64,000 nt of DNA from Pyrrhoderma lamaoense (Eukaryota > Basidiomycota > Agaricomycetes > Hymenochaetales > Hymenochaetaceae), in NCBI GenBank assembly GCA_002794735.1, contig NBAZ01000019.1, positions 248,001 to 312,000 of the forward strand, in the 5' to 3' direction. Numbering within the stretch: position 1 is the stretch's first letter; every line of letters starts with the position of its first letter. Of the stretch, positions 42,556-54,146 are shown piece after piece. A model generated the notes under the pieces. It worked only from the letters and a program-made list of their open reading frames with translations. It was not told the DNA's origin and made no database searches. A program made the translations under genes and the position numbers.

Positions 42556-44218
42556 TCATCGCATTTCGATCGGAGGTATCCATTCAGGAATTTTCCCCCA
42601 CTCGAATCGTGGTGCAGCAAAGGCTTCCTTCACATCCGCCGGTAGTTGACTCGCATAGTCTTCTGGAAGAAGACCATCATGCTTATCTAGCATAGGAACT
42701 GCTTTGATTTCCGCAAGAGCAGAAGCAAAGTCTGGTGTTCTCGCTTGTGGTTTTGGAGGAAGTCCAGCAAATCCGTGGCCACCATTTACAAAGGCAGAAA
42801 CATTAGGGGGAGTCTGAGCAAACGCCGAGACTATTGGCACATTTTGACTGAAGGCCGAAACAAGTTGAGATGGTTGTGCGAAAGCAGACACGGGTTGAGA
42901 GGGCTGGCCAAAGGCTGAAGTGGTGTTAATGGGTTGACCAAAGGCCGAGACCATCTGCGTTGGTTGCTCGAATGCTGATTGATTCTGCTGGCCAAAAGCA
43001 GATGGTTGCCCGAATGCAGACACGGGCTTTGGTGGAAGACCGAATGCGGAGGGTTGAGTTGGAGGTTGATTTAAAACAGAAGGAGAGTTATTTGCGTTCG
43101 CTCCAAAGGCCGTTGTTTGTCCAAATGCAGGAGTTGCGTTATTTTGTTGTGCCGCAGCCATGAATGGCGAGTTGCTATTCCCAGCAAAAGCAGAAAATGC
43201 ACCACTAGCAGGACGGATAAACGAAGATTGAGGTTGTGATGTCTGACCAAATGCAGAAGTCTGTGCAGGTTGACCAAAGGCTGAAGTCTGGTTCACTTGA
43301 CCACCGAAAGCTGATACTGTTGGCCCTGGTTGTCCAAAAGCTGACACAGGTTTCGCTGCTTGCCCGAACGCAGACTGCCCAAACGAAGGTTGCCCAAAAG
43401 CGGGTTGTCCAAAAGCTGGCTTTCCGAAAGCTGAGACTACAGGACCAGTATTTCCAAAATTCGGTGCTCTAAATGCAGGGCTAGCAGCATTTGTTGGCGA
43501 GTTATATACAGGGTCCATTGGTGGTGGTAAATTCCTCTGGTGTGCTAACGAGAGATCATGCGCGTGTTTGAAGAGAAGATTGATCTCCCCCAAAGCTTTT
43601 ACATATGTTTGATCTGCTTCTTGCATTTTTTCCAATTCAAATTTTTGCTATTTGAATTGTTACGTTTAAGTATAGTGATTCAAAAGAAATAAAAGAATGT
43701 ATACAAACATATTCTGCAGCATTGCCTGAGTTAAGGGCCTGTATAGCCTTGAATCTCAATTCTTCGGGAGATATGTCAAGACCAGCAATGATCGTAGGCT
43801 CATATTTTGCCGGGCCAAAACTTGACATTGGCCAAATCGGTTTCTCATTGTTGGGTGTTAGGTCTTTTGCCATTCCGTCCTGACTTTATTCAGTATTATA
43901 AGAGTTTTTGTGAAGTGCATTGAGCATTAAAAATCTGTAAGAGCAATGTCTCGGGGAATTAAGCAGTATAACAACGTACGAAAATGGGACGGTATAAGCT
44001 ACTCCAGCGACATTTCCACCTGTGGTAACCGTTTACTCTATGTCCAATGCTATAAAGGTAGATCTATTGCATTACTTACTTCCGGGTCGCGTTTGGGGGT
44101 GTTCATTTTTACATGAGTTTCCGAACTTGCAGCGGCCTTGTAGGAAGTATAAGCAGACGGTCTTTATAATGTCTTCAGTCTATCGGTTTACAGCTGATAG
44201 CAAGTAGCGACATACCAT
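42556..44218 (-). CDS. NUP42-like CCCH FG-nucleoporin
   Basis: Cytoplasmic-side FG nucleoporin of the Nup42/NUPL2 type, which helps mRNA export by working with Gle1 and Dbp5. The minus-strand model begins with an exon consisting of the start codon alone (44216-44218), followed after a GTATGT intron by TVCLYFLQGRCKFGNSCKNE HP, a CCCH zinc finger of the same spacing as the vertebrate MAICQFFLQGRC start. A short linker leads to WPMSSFGPAKYEPTIIAGLD ISPEELRFKAIQALNSGNAA, a conserved segment of this group. After another intron a helix (KMQEADQTYVKALGEINLLF) leads to about 25 FG repeats of the form VSAFGQP and PAFGQP, then a folded C-terminal tail (LPADVKEAFAAPRFEWGKIP EWIPPIEMR) that should be the Gle1-binding end. 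The joint at about 43879 is one base out of phase and may be another short G run. Confidence 0.75.
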
Positions 44219-44369
44219 TTCCACCCAATTTCAGGCAAACTGTTGCTGTAGAAGGGTGCTTGTTTGTTGCAGAGTTACATGGATTTACTGGTTCTCAGTG
44301 GCACGTGCTTGAGTGTCGGTGTTTTTAAGGTTACGTGTTATTGATTTGTACGCGTCAACCCAGATCGTT
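44219..44369. other. Short spacer NUP42-ATG22
   Basis: Separates the NUP42-like start from the ATG22 stop on the same strand. No feature is seen. Confidence 0.4.
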
Positions 44370-46648
44370 CTATATCATATGGATAATATGATAATATCCA
44401 TTATAACTGCTAAAAACAATAATTCTACATACTATCAACGACATTCGCTTTTCCGGAACTAAGAGTATTTGTCCTTTATCTACTGAAGTAGAAGAGGAGC
44501 TATGTTTAAGTTCACCTCCTGATGAGATAATATGCGTTCCATCCGTGGACCGATATTCATATGCAAACTTCGTGGCATCGCGTCTTCCCTTCTCAACATC
44601 AACAGCGAACCATATGACTAGTGAAGCGCATGTACATAGTGCAAAAAGAAAAGGGAATCCTTTCCAGTTATCTCCAGTATTGTCGATAATGGCCTGAATA
44701 ACATTTGGACCTATCATGCTCGATGCTCGATTTGAAAGACCGAATAAACCAAAGAACTAGTTTTTCATGCAGTTTAAATTAGCGAATAGAGACTATCGAT
44801 ATGATAAGATTTACCATATTATCGAATCCAGGTGGAGATAGCTCAGCCATCATGGTCTGTGAGAAAGCATAATACGGAGCTTGGAATAGACCGAAAACTA
44901 CATTATATGCCCTAAAACGATATGAGATAAGTATAATTAGGGACGGAGTACCTGAGTCAAGATAGTATACCAGAATTCCCAAGCATTATGAAAACCGAAC
45001 TTAGTTGTCCAGATTCCGATCATTCCCCATAACGGAATAAGGCAAGTAACAACATTAGTAACGACAAACATGCGTTTTGTACGTATCTTCCAATATCGTT
45101 GGATATACCAGAAACCAAGTGTTGCTGCCGTCGAAGTAATAGCCTGTGCGAGTCCAAGGTACGTGTTCTGGAGAAACGAAAAGTCAAACTTATCGTTTTG
45201 ACAGATGGAAACTAGGGTTCCAGTGGTATTTAAGCCATCTGCGAGTAAGAAGAAGGCAAAGAGATATATGAATGTATAAGGCAATTTCTTGTACTGCTTA
45301 AAAGCTTCCCAGATCTTTGTTCCATTAGATAGTATTAGTAACTATCGGGCTTTATGTATGCATGGAACAAACCTGTTTCCATCCGACTGTGAGGTAATGT
45401 TCACCTTTCGGTAGAGGTGGCCCGGACGTGGTTCTTGAAAAATAACTATATAAACATTAGTCTCAATAAGACAAAGAGCAATTTCAAACAAGCTAGAGAC
45501 GCACACCACCAAATACCCAGGAGCACCCAATATGCGTTGGTGAATACGATTACATAGTTATTCACTTTGGGTTGTCTGCAAGAGGGAGGAGTAATGAAAG
45601 ATTAAGGCATAGCGTAACAATATATCCAATATTGCTATGCGTTGTGCTTATATTTGAGATCCTATTCTTCTCAAGAGATTCCTCGCGTTCATATTCTTCG
45701 TAATCAATTTCCCCATTCTCAAGCATATCACGAAGCTTACGAGCTCGAGTAGTGTTGCGAGCGAGTCGAGGGAAAATAGCCGCATAAAATACCAAAGTTG
45801 CTCCGTATGAGATGAAGCCCACCATGTATAATCCCATAGCTACGTGCCAACGACTCGCCGCTAAGAAGTATCAAGGGTCATGTCCAAACGCCTTAGCTAC
45901 ACACCCAAAGATATGTCTTACATGTAAGAGATACGCTCGCAAATTGAGCCCCCAACAGATCACTGTCAGGACCAAGAACAACCACCGTCCAAAGGTACCA
46001 TAATCAGCTGCAGAGCCAATAGTAGTGAAAATCAACGTCATAACCTATTATGAGAGCCGTATCAGACAGATAGGGGCTATCATATATACATAAACGTTGA
46101 AATCAACATACTGCAAAGCTAACGCCATTAGCCACAAGAACCACTGAGCTGACTGATTTTGTCCCCCTACCCCATGGGACGACGCACTGGCCCGAAGAAT
46201 TATCTGATGTACAAGAAGAGCCTGGTCCAGCTACAGGGTCATAACCAGCAGCATTGGCCCAAAATTGAAAAAGTGTCATTGAGTAACCTAATAATGTACC
46301 CAAGTAGTCAGAGCCCGATGTACGGCTATCATAAACCGAAACACTAGATTACCATTAGGCCCAACACCCTATGAGATACACATTGTTATATGGCTTGTCA
46401 AAGAACTGTTGTAAAAAAGGTGCATACATTGTCTCCGTTGTAGTATACTAACATGTGTATCAATAATAACCCTGGAGTAGAATACATGAGCGAGATAACG
46501 TACAGTAATAACTCCATAGTTCTTTCCGTGTTACAATCGGTTCATCCTTATTGTAAGGGATCACATATGGTTGTTCAAGCTCGAGATTTTCAGGAATCTC
46601 AACATCATCTACGTCTGCCAAGTTCTCTAGAGTAGACTGTTTTGCCAT
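44370..46648 (-). CDS. ATG22: Atg22-type vacuolar transporter (MFS)
   Basis: Major-facilitator protein of the Atg22/UMF1 group, exporting amino acids from the vacuole after autophagic breakdown. Start ATG 46648: MAKQSTLENLADVDDVEIPE; then EPIVTRKELWSYY, spliced in phase to LYYNGDN and GVGPNG and then GYSMTLFQFWANAAGYDPVA, with a lumenal Cys-rich loop (SSCTSDNSSGQC). SVVLVANGVSFA, MGLYMVGFISYGATLVFYAA, YTFIYLFAFFLLADGLNTTG and others give about twelve hydrophobic spans over nine or more exons. A central cytosolic loop is charged (MLENGEIDYEEYEREESLEK). The C-terminus has FPFLFALCTCASLVIWFAVD VEKGRRDATKFAYEYRS, typical of the group. The stop at 44370 follows an open frame that may include unspliced intron. 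Frame joints not all checked. Confidence 0.82.
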
Positions 46649-47140
46649 ATACCCAGCCTTAAGTTCAACACAGTCAACAGCGATAGAAGGAACACCTATT
46701 CCTTGGGCGGAACAGGAAGACCGTCGATAAATCCGTGTTCCTTCATTTTATCTTGAAGTGGTTCACATGCTAAGTTGATTTTGATATTCAAAAATATCTA
46801 TAGGCCTTATCTGACTAGCCTAATACCCGATAAAGTGTCACACATGGGTCACACGGTGAATAATATAGAATGATAGATGTCAACCAATATCACAACGCCG
46901 ATTGTTGTCTTTCAACATACTGTAACATATGTAATGATGTATATCTGGTAAAATTTGCTACAATTACTTCTCCATTATTTTATGTTTTACGTGTGGTATC
47001 GATGGATGCCTGACTTGTCGGAGGCAATTAGGTATCATACAATAGATTACACAATAGAGGCGTTGCACACTAACAGGAATAAGTTTGAGGTCTTTATACA
47101 AAAGCAAGCTAGGCATACCTATTTCACACGAAACAGTATT
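46649..47140. other. ATG22 promoter-side spacer
   Basis: AT-rich; nothing gene-like. A GTCACACATGGGTCACACGG direct repeat (TCACA..GGTCACA) near 46,836-46,855 is the only notable motif. Confidence 0.4.
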
Positions 47141-47790
47141 TCAATCTACATCCATTTCCACTATAGATCGTGAAAACTTTTTAGACGCCTTCTCCAGTTG
47201 CTTTTTCACATCTTGTATATGCTCCGAGATAACATCTTTCGTTGGCACATTAAGTATTTTATCACTGTATCCAGAGTCCCAGTCGTTTAATACGTATATA
47301 GGTTTATCCTTGCCTCTATGAAACATCAAAGTCGCAGTAGAAATGTTTTGGTGGACAAGATGCAGCTTATGCATCTCGAGTAATGCTTCAAAGGAGAATG
47401 TTATTACATGGTACGAAAGTTAAATCAATTGATCAGTTGCTCACCACGAACACTGCCTTCAAGTAAGTCTTGAATGTGGGTTGAGTTAATCGCCTGCTTT
47501 TTATTCCCATACACGTATTGCAGTATATTTGGGTCTAGGGACGTCTGCGAAGCAAAGTTCGTCATCCGTGGCGCGAGAGAAGCACGAATAGTCCTGTCTG
47601 TGTCGTCGGGTTGCTCCTCCTCTTCCACCACATTACCAAAAGATGGTGGTATCTCCTCGTCAGAATCAGAGTCGAAGTCTTCTTCGAAAACTCTTTTCTT
47701 AGTAAATAATTCCATGCTGAACCTTTCCAGCAGCTCTTGAAGCTGTGTGGGGTCGCGAACGTCATATTTAACCATATCAGTACTCTTCAT
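47141..47790 (-). CDS. FunK1-like kinase fragment, probably inactive
   Basis: Two exons on the minus strand, 47445-47790 and 47141-47385, joined in phase, give about 195 residues. The first exon is acidic and low in structure (VFEEDFDSDSDEEIPPSFGN, EEEEQPDDTD). The second contains ALLEMHKLHLVHQNISTATL MFHRGKDKPIYVLNDWDSG, which lines up with the catalytic loop and DFG region of fungal FunK1 kinases (LHRDISxxNIM, then VLNDFDLA). Here HRD has become HQN and the metal-binding Asn is lost, so the proton acceptor is missing. No glycine-rich loop or N-lobe is present. It could be a decayed copy, a small pseudokinase, or an unrelated protein. It is probably not an active kinase. Confidence 0.45.
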
Positions 47791-48214
47791 GGTGATAGCT
47801 GGTTTACTTAGAGGAAGAAACTGAGAGTCGCTGCGCGCTGCAACTAATTATAAGGACCATGTTTACGTAATAATGGCTCAAATATGACCAGGCCCTGGAA
47901 TTTTCATATATAATATATGATACAAACAACAAGATCTGACTTCCATGATGATCTTTATTAGTATTTTTTCCAAAGTGGAATTGTGGCTCATCGATATGTA
48001 TTCATCTAATTGTCCACTTTTCCAGGTTTGTCGAGGTTATGTGTGAAACCAATCTGTTGATCAAAATTTGTAAATATTGTTTATTCGATAATTTATTGTA
48101 ATTCACTGCCTCCTCTTAGTGAAAGAATTTCGAACAATAGAATGTTATGTCTGGCAGGCCGATTGAGTAATTACATGGAAACTAATTTATACAAACATCC
48201 ATAAATTACATATC
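47791..48214. other. Intergenic spacer
   Basis: AT-rich; it holds the 3' flank of the DUF6593-like gene and the promoter of the kinase-like gene, which share the minus strand. No feature is seen. Confidence 0.45.
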
Positions 48215-48955
48215 TCAAGATTTCTGTCGTCTTGTGATATTCCGTAGCGCCTTACTTATTTTGCTTTGCTTTTTCAGAATACCAGATTCATTGGCTGCAG
48301 TGACAAATACTACGAGTTCCTCTAGTCCAGCGACTGCTGCTCCCTCCGGCAGCATCTCTACTGCAGGATTGCCAGAGAAGTTGTAAATGATTGCCATACG
48401 TTCTGATGCCGGAGTTGATCGGACCTACAAATAGGCGTGTTCCTATATTTAGAATGGTCTTACAAGCTGAGACAGAAAACACCGGATAAACTTACAATAG
48501 CATAGAACATCTCTTGAACCCACTCATAACGTTGGCCATTGAGGGTAATGATGGGAAACCTAATTTTTCTCTTCTGTAAATCATATGTAAAGGTCACAAG
48601 AACATCTGAGAAATACGTACGTGCTGCCAGGCATATCTCTTTGGAAGAAGTCCTTCATCTTTTTGCCGTCAGAATCATTCATGAAGATCCGGCCATTGTC
48701 CACTTTTCCAACTACGGTACCATCTTGGCCGTACATCTCCATATGCCCTATACCATCGCTTTTGAACTGATATCGAACAGCGCCTGCATAATTGGTTACT
48801 TTTGCATTGGGGATTGAAGCACCTGCTTCGGAGAAGTGTAAGACCAAAGCATTGCCTGGTCTGGGTTGAGGAGGTTGGGTAGGGTTGGATCCTATAGGAG
48901 CACCTCGTTCTGGTACAGTATACTGAACATTAGGTGTCTCGGTATACTGCTCCAT
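48215..48955 (-). CDS. DUF6593-like protein (second copy)
   Basis: Three-exon minus-strand gene with start ATG 48955 (MEQYTETPNVQYTVPERGAP). It has a Pro-rich start, then ALVLHFSEAGASIPNAKVTN, VRYQFKSDGIGHMEMYGQDG, GKVDNGRIFMNDSDGKKMKD, and after introns LNGQRYEWVQEMFYAIV and a tail with MAIIYNFSGNPAVEMLPEGA ending in RNITRRQKS. The arrangement (beta-rich core, GQRYEW segment, long C-terminal helix) is what I associate with DUF6593-type proteins of Agaricomycetes, whose role is unknown. It is not a close copy of the gene at 30129, so the two are old relatives at best. Confidence 0.5.
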
Positions 48956-49997
48956 TTTCAATCTTCAATAATTGATTTAAGTTGGCAACATGGATGTCAA
49001 CATAAAAACGCGTCTAAAGATAAAAGAGCAAACCTTACAAGATTACAAATTCAAACTAAGCGGGGTCGTTGAACAGAAACAAAAAAAGATGCAGTAATTA
49101 TAAACAAGTGCGTGGTAAAGAAAAAGAAGAACTTCCTCGCGAAGAGTATGGAGCATATGAGTTATGGCATCATTGACGCCTGAGTCAGAAAATTGGCCGG
49201 AACAAACAAACGGACAAATAGACGCCTTCTGATCTGAAGAATCCTAACGACCGTATTTGTTCTCTCTTTTCGGCATCCTCGGCGTGAGTGATTACTAGAC
49301 AGCGAGCTACCAGCGGACAGTGTTATTCATACTCTCTCATGTCATACAGAGTTTTGCTACATCGTTGTGTAAAAGAAAATACCTTTATAACAAAAGCTAT
49401 GAATCATTCTTTATACGAGTTCCAATAGCGGTAACAGAGGGAATGATGTAGACTATCTCGCAATCCAGTCGAGAAATGATGCATGTTTGGAGTCGATTCT
49501 GCGTTAAGACTCGGCTAAAAAGTTTGATTCATTATTTGTGAAAGGGCACAGGGAGGGTCGTGACGATTCCTTATTAGACGGTAAATTACATATGTGTATA
49601 ACCAGTAGAGGAAAGACAAGACGATGTTAAGAAGTAGATGTAGTAGTGTTAGTGATGAAAAACAATCCAGGGAAAACCATGATGTTACATTTTATTATAG
49701 TGTTTGTAAGTACACGTGAGTACCATATAAGTAGCGAATAATTTAAGTTGATTAGTAGTCATACCTTTCTACTAGATATTGATAATTCAGTAAATAATCA
49801 TGTTATTACGCTCGTAAAGCATTTGTAGATATTCATGTGTAATCTAGTGTACAGTACAGAGTCGTGCAGATCATAAAATACATCAAAGCAAGTAATACAC
49901 GTATATATAGCTTTTTAAAGCTCTATTGGACACTACGTTTGTTGCTTTGCTTCAGCTTCATCTACATCACAGCTGTATTAGCCTGAGACGTTACTAT
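48956..49997. other. Gene-poor spacer
   Basis: About 1 kb with many stops in all frames. It contains the promoter of the DUF6593-like gene at its left end. Nothing else is supported. Confidence 0.45.
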
Positions 49998-50839
49998 CTA
50001 CGGACAAAGAATACCTCGGTCCTGGATTTCCTTGAACCACACAATAAGGTCGTCTCGCAGAAGTTGCAAGATCATTAGAGAGTCGCGATAAGTCGCCTCT
50101 GGCATTTGATCGAGGACGATGACTGCCTCGTCTAATGCGTGTTTTGCAAGGTGACAAGCTCGTTCCGGGCTATTCAAAACATCATGGTAGTAAACGGAAA
50201 AGTTTAATGCCAGGCCTAATCGAGTAGGATGTGTCGCATCAAGTGTAGCCATTGCGAGTTTATACGCAAGTTTATAAGCATCGAGTGAAGAACTTGCATA
50301 GCCTTTTCGTGTATCTCCGCGCGAGAATTCAGTCAGATAACGGTAATAATCACCCTTCCTGATCGAACATCAGTCTATGATTTGAAAATTAAGGATGACG
50401 ATCACATTTTATAGTAAAATACTGTCTCATCTCCTGGACGAGCCGATGGAATCAGAGTCTTCGTCAATAGGTTGAGAACATCTTCGCATGTATCTCGAAT
50501 CTCGCATTCGATTAGACTACGTTCCTGTTGAATTAAGCTCAATTCATTGTCTTTCGCCGTTGACTTTGATCCCTCGAGTTCCTGTATATGGACAATGATA
50601 CGCCAACTGTTTCGCAATGAACCCGTTAAGTTCTTATAAGCGACGGACAACAGACTCCGTTCTTCAATGGTAAGTTGAGCATTGGCAAACTTCACAATAT
50701 TTTTCATGTATTCCAGCATCTCTAACACCTTATTAGTGGAAGATTTAACAATTTCAACCAGAATCATACCATTATAGCGCTCTACTGACTCCGCGACCTT
50801 AGCAAGGTAAATACACTCTTCACGGGAAGTTGCCATCAT
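49998..50839 (-). CDS. Divergent 14-3-3 protein
   Basis: 14-3-3 phosphopeptide-binding dimer. Two main exons on the minus strand: ATG at 50839, MATSREECIYLAKVAESVER, VEIVKSSTNKVLEMLEYMKN, LLSVAYKNLTGSLRNSWRII; then after an intron KGDYYRYLTEFSRGDTRKGY, LGLALNFSVYYHDVLNSPER and LQLLRDDLIVWFKEIQDRGI LCP. Contact residues known from the animal protein are largely kept: Lys in AYKN, Arg in LRNSW, Arg-Tyr in YYRYL and Asn in ALNFS. The Asn of the LRDNLTLW motif is Asp here (LRDDLIVW), and the usual GARRASW is GSLRNSW. The C-terminal acidic tail of most 14-3-3 proteins is missing. It is therefore a diverged paralogue rather than the main housekeeping isoform, and its ligand range may differ. The intron at 50336-50407 splices in phase (M|KGDYYRYL). 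Confidence 0.88.
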
Positions 50840-51954
50840 GGTCAAGTTAAGGCGAAGACAGACTGCAGGGTATCCAAAGAAAAAGACATAACGACTTCAA
50901 TTTCCCTCTTTTATAGAGATAGTACACGCATCGGGGCAAAGGGTCTCCGGGAAATAAGCAAAACATTATATTTCGGAAAGCCTAGAAGGAGGAAACTCCG
51001 TCTTCAGAATAACTTTCTTCTAAGTCAGAATCCTAAAATTAATAGGTTTAGGGCAAGAAAGAGACCCAGCTTGGGTCAGACGGCATATCGTATGGGCTGA
51101 GGGTACGCTTGCTACCGCGCGAGAAAGGCGTGGATAAGTGGAAGCTTAATCTCGTGTGATGGTGTGGACTTGAGAAAGGGGCTAAGACTATATTGTACCC
51201 ATTACAGCGGAGTTCGGGTATATTTGTATATGTATTGAAGACATAGGGGTTTTTAAACAGCTTTCAGTCAGAAGACCCATACTTATATATATATATTGTG
51301 CATGCCCACAGGAGGATAGAATATGCATGTACAACAGCTCTTCGGATGAATTCACACACATCCCAGACTTCCCGTAGTTCAGTGGCTAGCTCTGAAGGCG
51401 ACGTATTTTTTTCCCTCCTGTTTGATTAATTGTAGAAACGCCCGAGTTCACTAGTCAAGTTGTTATATTGTAGCATGGTGTCTATATGTAAACGTAAGAG
51501 ACTATATTGGGATCTTGTCATCTAGCTAAGGAAATTTCTGCCTCATGTTATTTGAATTACCTACGGTTGAGTTGTTCCTGTCCAAGTCTGGTTTCAGCTT
51601 CCCTTGAGTATTCTCATAGCGACTCTTAATGCTCTGTTCTAGTGGATACAGTCTCTTGTGCTTTTATGCATGCCTTCATATTTAACAATTAAAGACGGTG
51701 GTGTACTAAGCCGATAAGCGTCAGGGTATGATATTCATGAGAAAGGATTGTTTTATACTGCCATTACATGGAAGAAAACGTGAGTAATCGCATAGTGACT
51801 AAGAGAGTCCAAGAGAGGTACGGACCTGACAATTAGTGTACAATTTGTTCAATAAAGGTCAACTTACTTATGCAGGTATTAGTAATCAGTGCATGATTAT
51901 CCTTCCTTTTTGAACCTCATAGGTTACACTACTCTTCTCTTGACCACGACCGTG
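50840..51954. other. Divergent spacer between 14-3-3 and U1-C
   Basis: About 1.1 kb of AT-rich DNA between divergent starts. No gene is seen. A TAGTTCAGTGG box near 51,377 resembles a tRNA A box, but no matching B box or acceptor stem follows. A TATATATATATA run lies near 51,285. Confidence 0.45.
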
Positions 51955-52907
51955 ATGCCTGTGAGTAAGACCGTCCCTTTCTTTTGATCCTTATTAACTC
52001 TTTTCTCCGACTTAGAAACACTACTGCGACTACTGTGATGTATACTTAACCCATGACTCCACCTCGGGTGAGCTCTAATTCATGTCAATACTCATAGGAA
52101 ACTCATTCATCTTCTATAGTGCGGAAGGCCCACAATACTGGTAGGAATCACCTTCAAAATGTTAAGGAATATTATGCCTGTACGTCCACTCAACACATGT
52201 AGCTGATCACTCGTTTTCTCACTATAAACAGCTTTAGGACATGACAAAGCACAAAACATCATTGACCAAATTACTTCTGCATTTGAGTCTGGTGGAGGCC
52301 CTCCCGCTGGAAGCTATAACTTTCCACCGCAGTTTGGGGCGGCACCTGGTTTTGGAAATGCACCCCCAGCATTCAATGGTATTCCACCTGGTAAGAATCG
52401 CCTTTTTGTCGTGAATAGACCCTTCCTAATGAAAAACTAGGTATGCCGCCCTATCCTGGCATTGGAGGGTTCAACGGTCCTCCTGGTATGGGGAGTGCTC
52501 CACCATTCCCCCTCAAGCTGGAATGATGCCTCCCGGAGGCGCTTTTCCTGGAGGTGAGTACAAAGCTTTACTTGAACTTTGAATGATGCTAACTTTAAAC
52601 AGGTGTACCACCATTTCCTCCGAGCGCGAGTGGTCAACCGCCCTTTCCTCCAAATGCGAGCGGTCAGCCACCTTTCCCTCCAAATGCAAATATTCAGCCA
52701 CCTTTCCCGCCTAATTTGAACGGACAACCTCCCTTCCCCCCTCAAAACTTCATGGCCGGTCCTCCTGGCTCTGCGCAAAGTCCACCACTGTCTGCAGGTG
52801 GCGTCTCTTCACAGGGATATGGTTCGCCAGCGAACCCAGGCGGAAATCAAGCTTCTTCTGGGCCGAATGCGATTCATCCTGACCGATTGAGGATGATGGG
52901 TCAATAA
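51955..52907 (+). CDS. U1 snRNP protein C (U1-C)
   Basis: U1-C stabilises U1 snRNA pairing at the 5' splice site. The first coding exon is only MP (51955-51960). A GTGAGT intron leads to [17 protein letters not shown], then [20 protein letters not shown], the C2H2 zinc finger of U1-C with both cysteines and both histidines, then [20 protein letters not shown], matching the conserved helix C. The rest is a Pro/Gly/Phe-rich tail with repeats of GQPPFPPNA and GVPPFPP, ending with DRLRMMGQ. One base is missing in a run of five C at 52508-52512: [20 protein letters not shown] only reads through with six. Product about 215 residues. Confidence 0.9.
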
Positions 52908-54146
52908 GGTGTTTTTTTAGCCAGTTGTATTGTTTAACGTTTCCGTATTTGGCAATTTCATTGAACTACTGATCCATGTCTTAGCGTTTATACGATAAGT
53001 ATCACTTGACAATAGCACTTTCTCAATCACAGGTATATATATAACAACTGTATGCTGTTCGGGATTCGGGCTAATAGAAGATATCAGTAATTAGCATCTG
53101 ATATGCAAATGAATTATATTTGCCTTTTTTTATAATTTGCATGATTTTCTCCCGATTTTCAAACTATACTTCTGGGCTTATTGAAGGATTCTTATTTGAA
53201 CCGCAAGACGATCATTTGCATAGTGGGCTTCGTGTACGAGATATCGGAGAATATTGGATGACTCCCGAACTTGATTTCGCTGGAGGCTGTCCCGCTAGCT
53301 TGCATTCTTCATTGACAAATTTGTTGCTACGCCGAAAAGGTGGATCAGACTCTTACACACTTTTAATAGAGATTCTCGTATCTTGTAAGGAAAGAGTTTC
53401 ACTACAAATAAGTCTTGAGATTATCTACTCGAATTGAAGCTTGGGGATACGTATCTTGTCATTTTTACTACCATTACACATGTTCTTCTGCACGCACTGA
53501 TCTTTTTACTCTGAGAAGATAGAGAGAACCTTTATAACAAATTGAGTATTATCTACGGACTGAAATCAACAAAATATCAAATTCATCCACAAGGCAGCCT
53601 GATCACACATGTATACTTCGACCGGCTTTCGGCGTTTGCAAGTACCGCGTATACTTTATTTACACAATAATACTCGATATCCACAGAGTGACTAATCCTA
53701 TTATATATATATATGTTTTTATCCACGTCAGACTGGACCTGGGGAGCCGTTTATTATCACACTTCTTAACAGTATGGGCTCCGCACTTTGGGTTACATTT
53801 TTCCTCAAATGTGAGTTATACTCGAGGACCCTTTACTACCTTAAGACTTCCCAGTTCAGTTTCAACATGATCGATTTATTATTGGCTTATTGCAGTCGGG
53901 ACCGCATTTGATGCAGAGTTTTTCCCGGTCATTTTCACACTTTTTGGGATTAATCAATGTTTATAGGAGGGTCCGTGCTCTCAGTTCTTGCAGTCATCTA
54001 GCTTGTGGCTCCTTCTTGGCAAAAGCGGTGTTGAGTAGCCCTCAGGATCCATATAAAAAGGACTCTTCAATGTGGTTTGTGATCATCAACTCAACGAGTT
54101 CTTCAAGAGCATCAGACATCTTCTACTCCTCCAACTATCTCTTATA
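52908..54146. other. Long upstream region of the hydrophobin
   Basis: Some 1.2 kb between U1-C and the hydrophobin start. An open plus-strand frame (53120-53437) does not start with ATG and shows no family. Otherwise AT-rich with a (TA)n run near 53,703. Long intergenic promoters are common for strongly regulated hydrophobin genes. Confidence 0.4.
54052..54058 (+). promoter_or_regulatory. TATA box of the hydrophobin gene
   Basis: TATAAAA, 95 bp before the hydrophobin ATG, at the usual distance for a strongly transcribed fungal gene, with a pyrimidine-rich leader (CTTCTACTCCTCCAACTATCT) after it. Confidence 0.5.

Noticed and set aside
42960..43472. Plus-strand ORFs inside the FG-repeat gene
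   Set aside because: Low-complexity antisense of the NUP42-like FG repeats; no own signals.
51366..51445. tRNA-like stretch with an A box (TAGTTCAGTGG)
   Set aside because: No B box at the right distance, no acceptor stem pairing and no anticodon arm.
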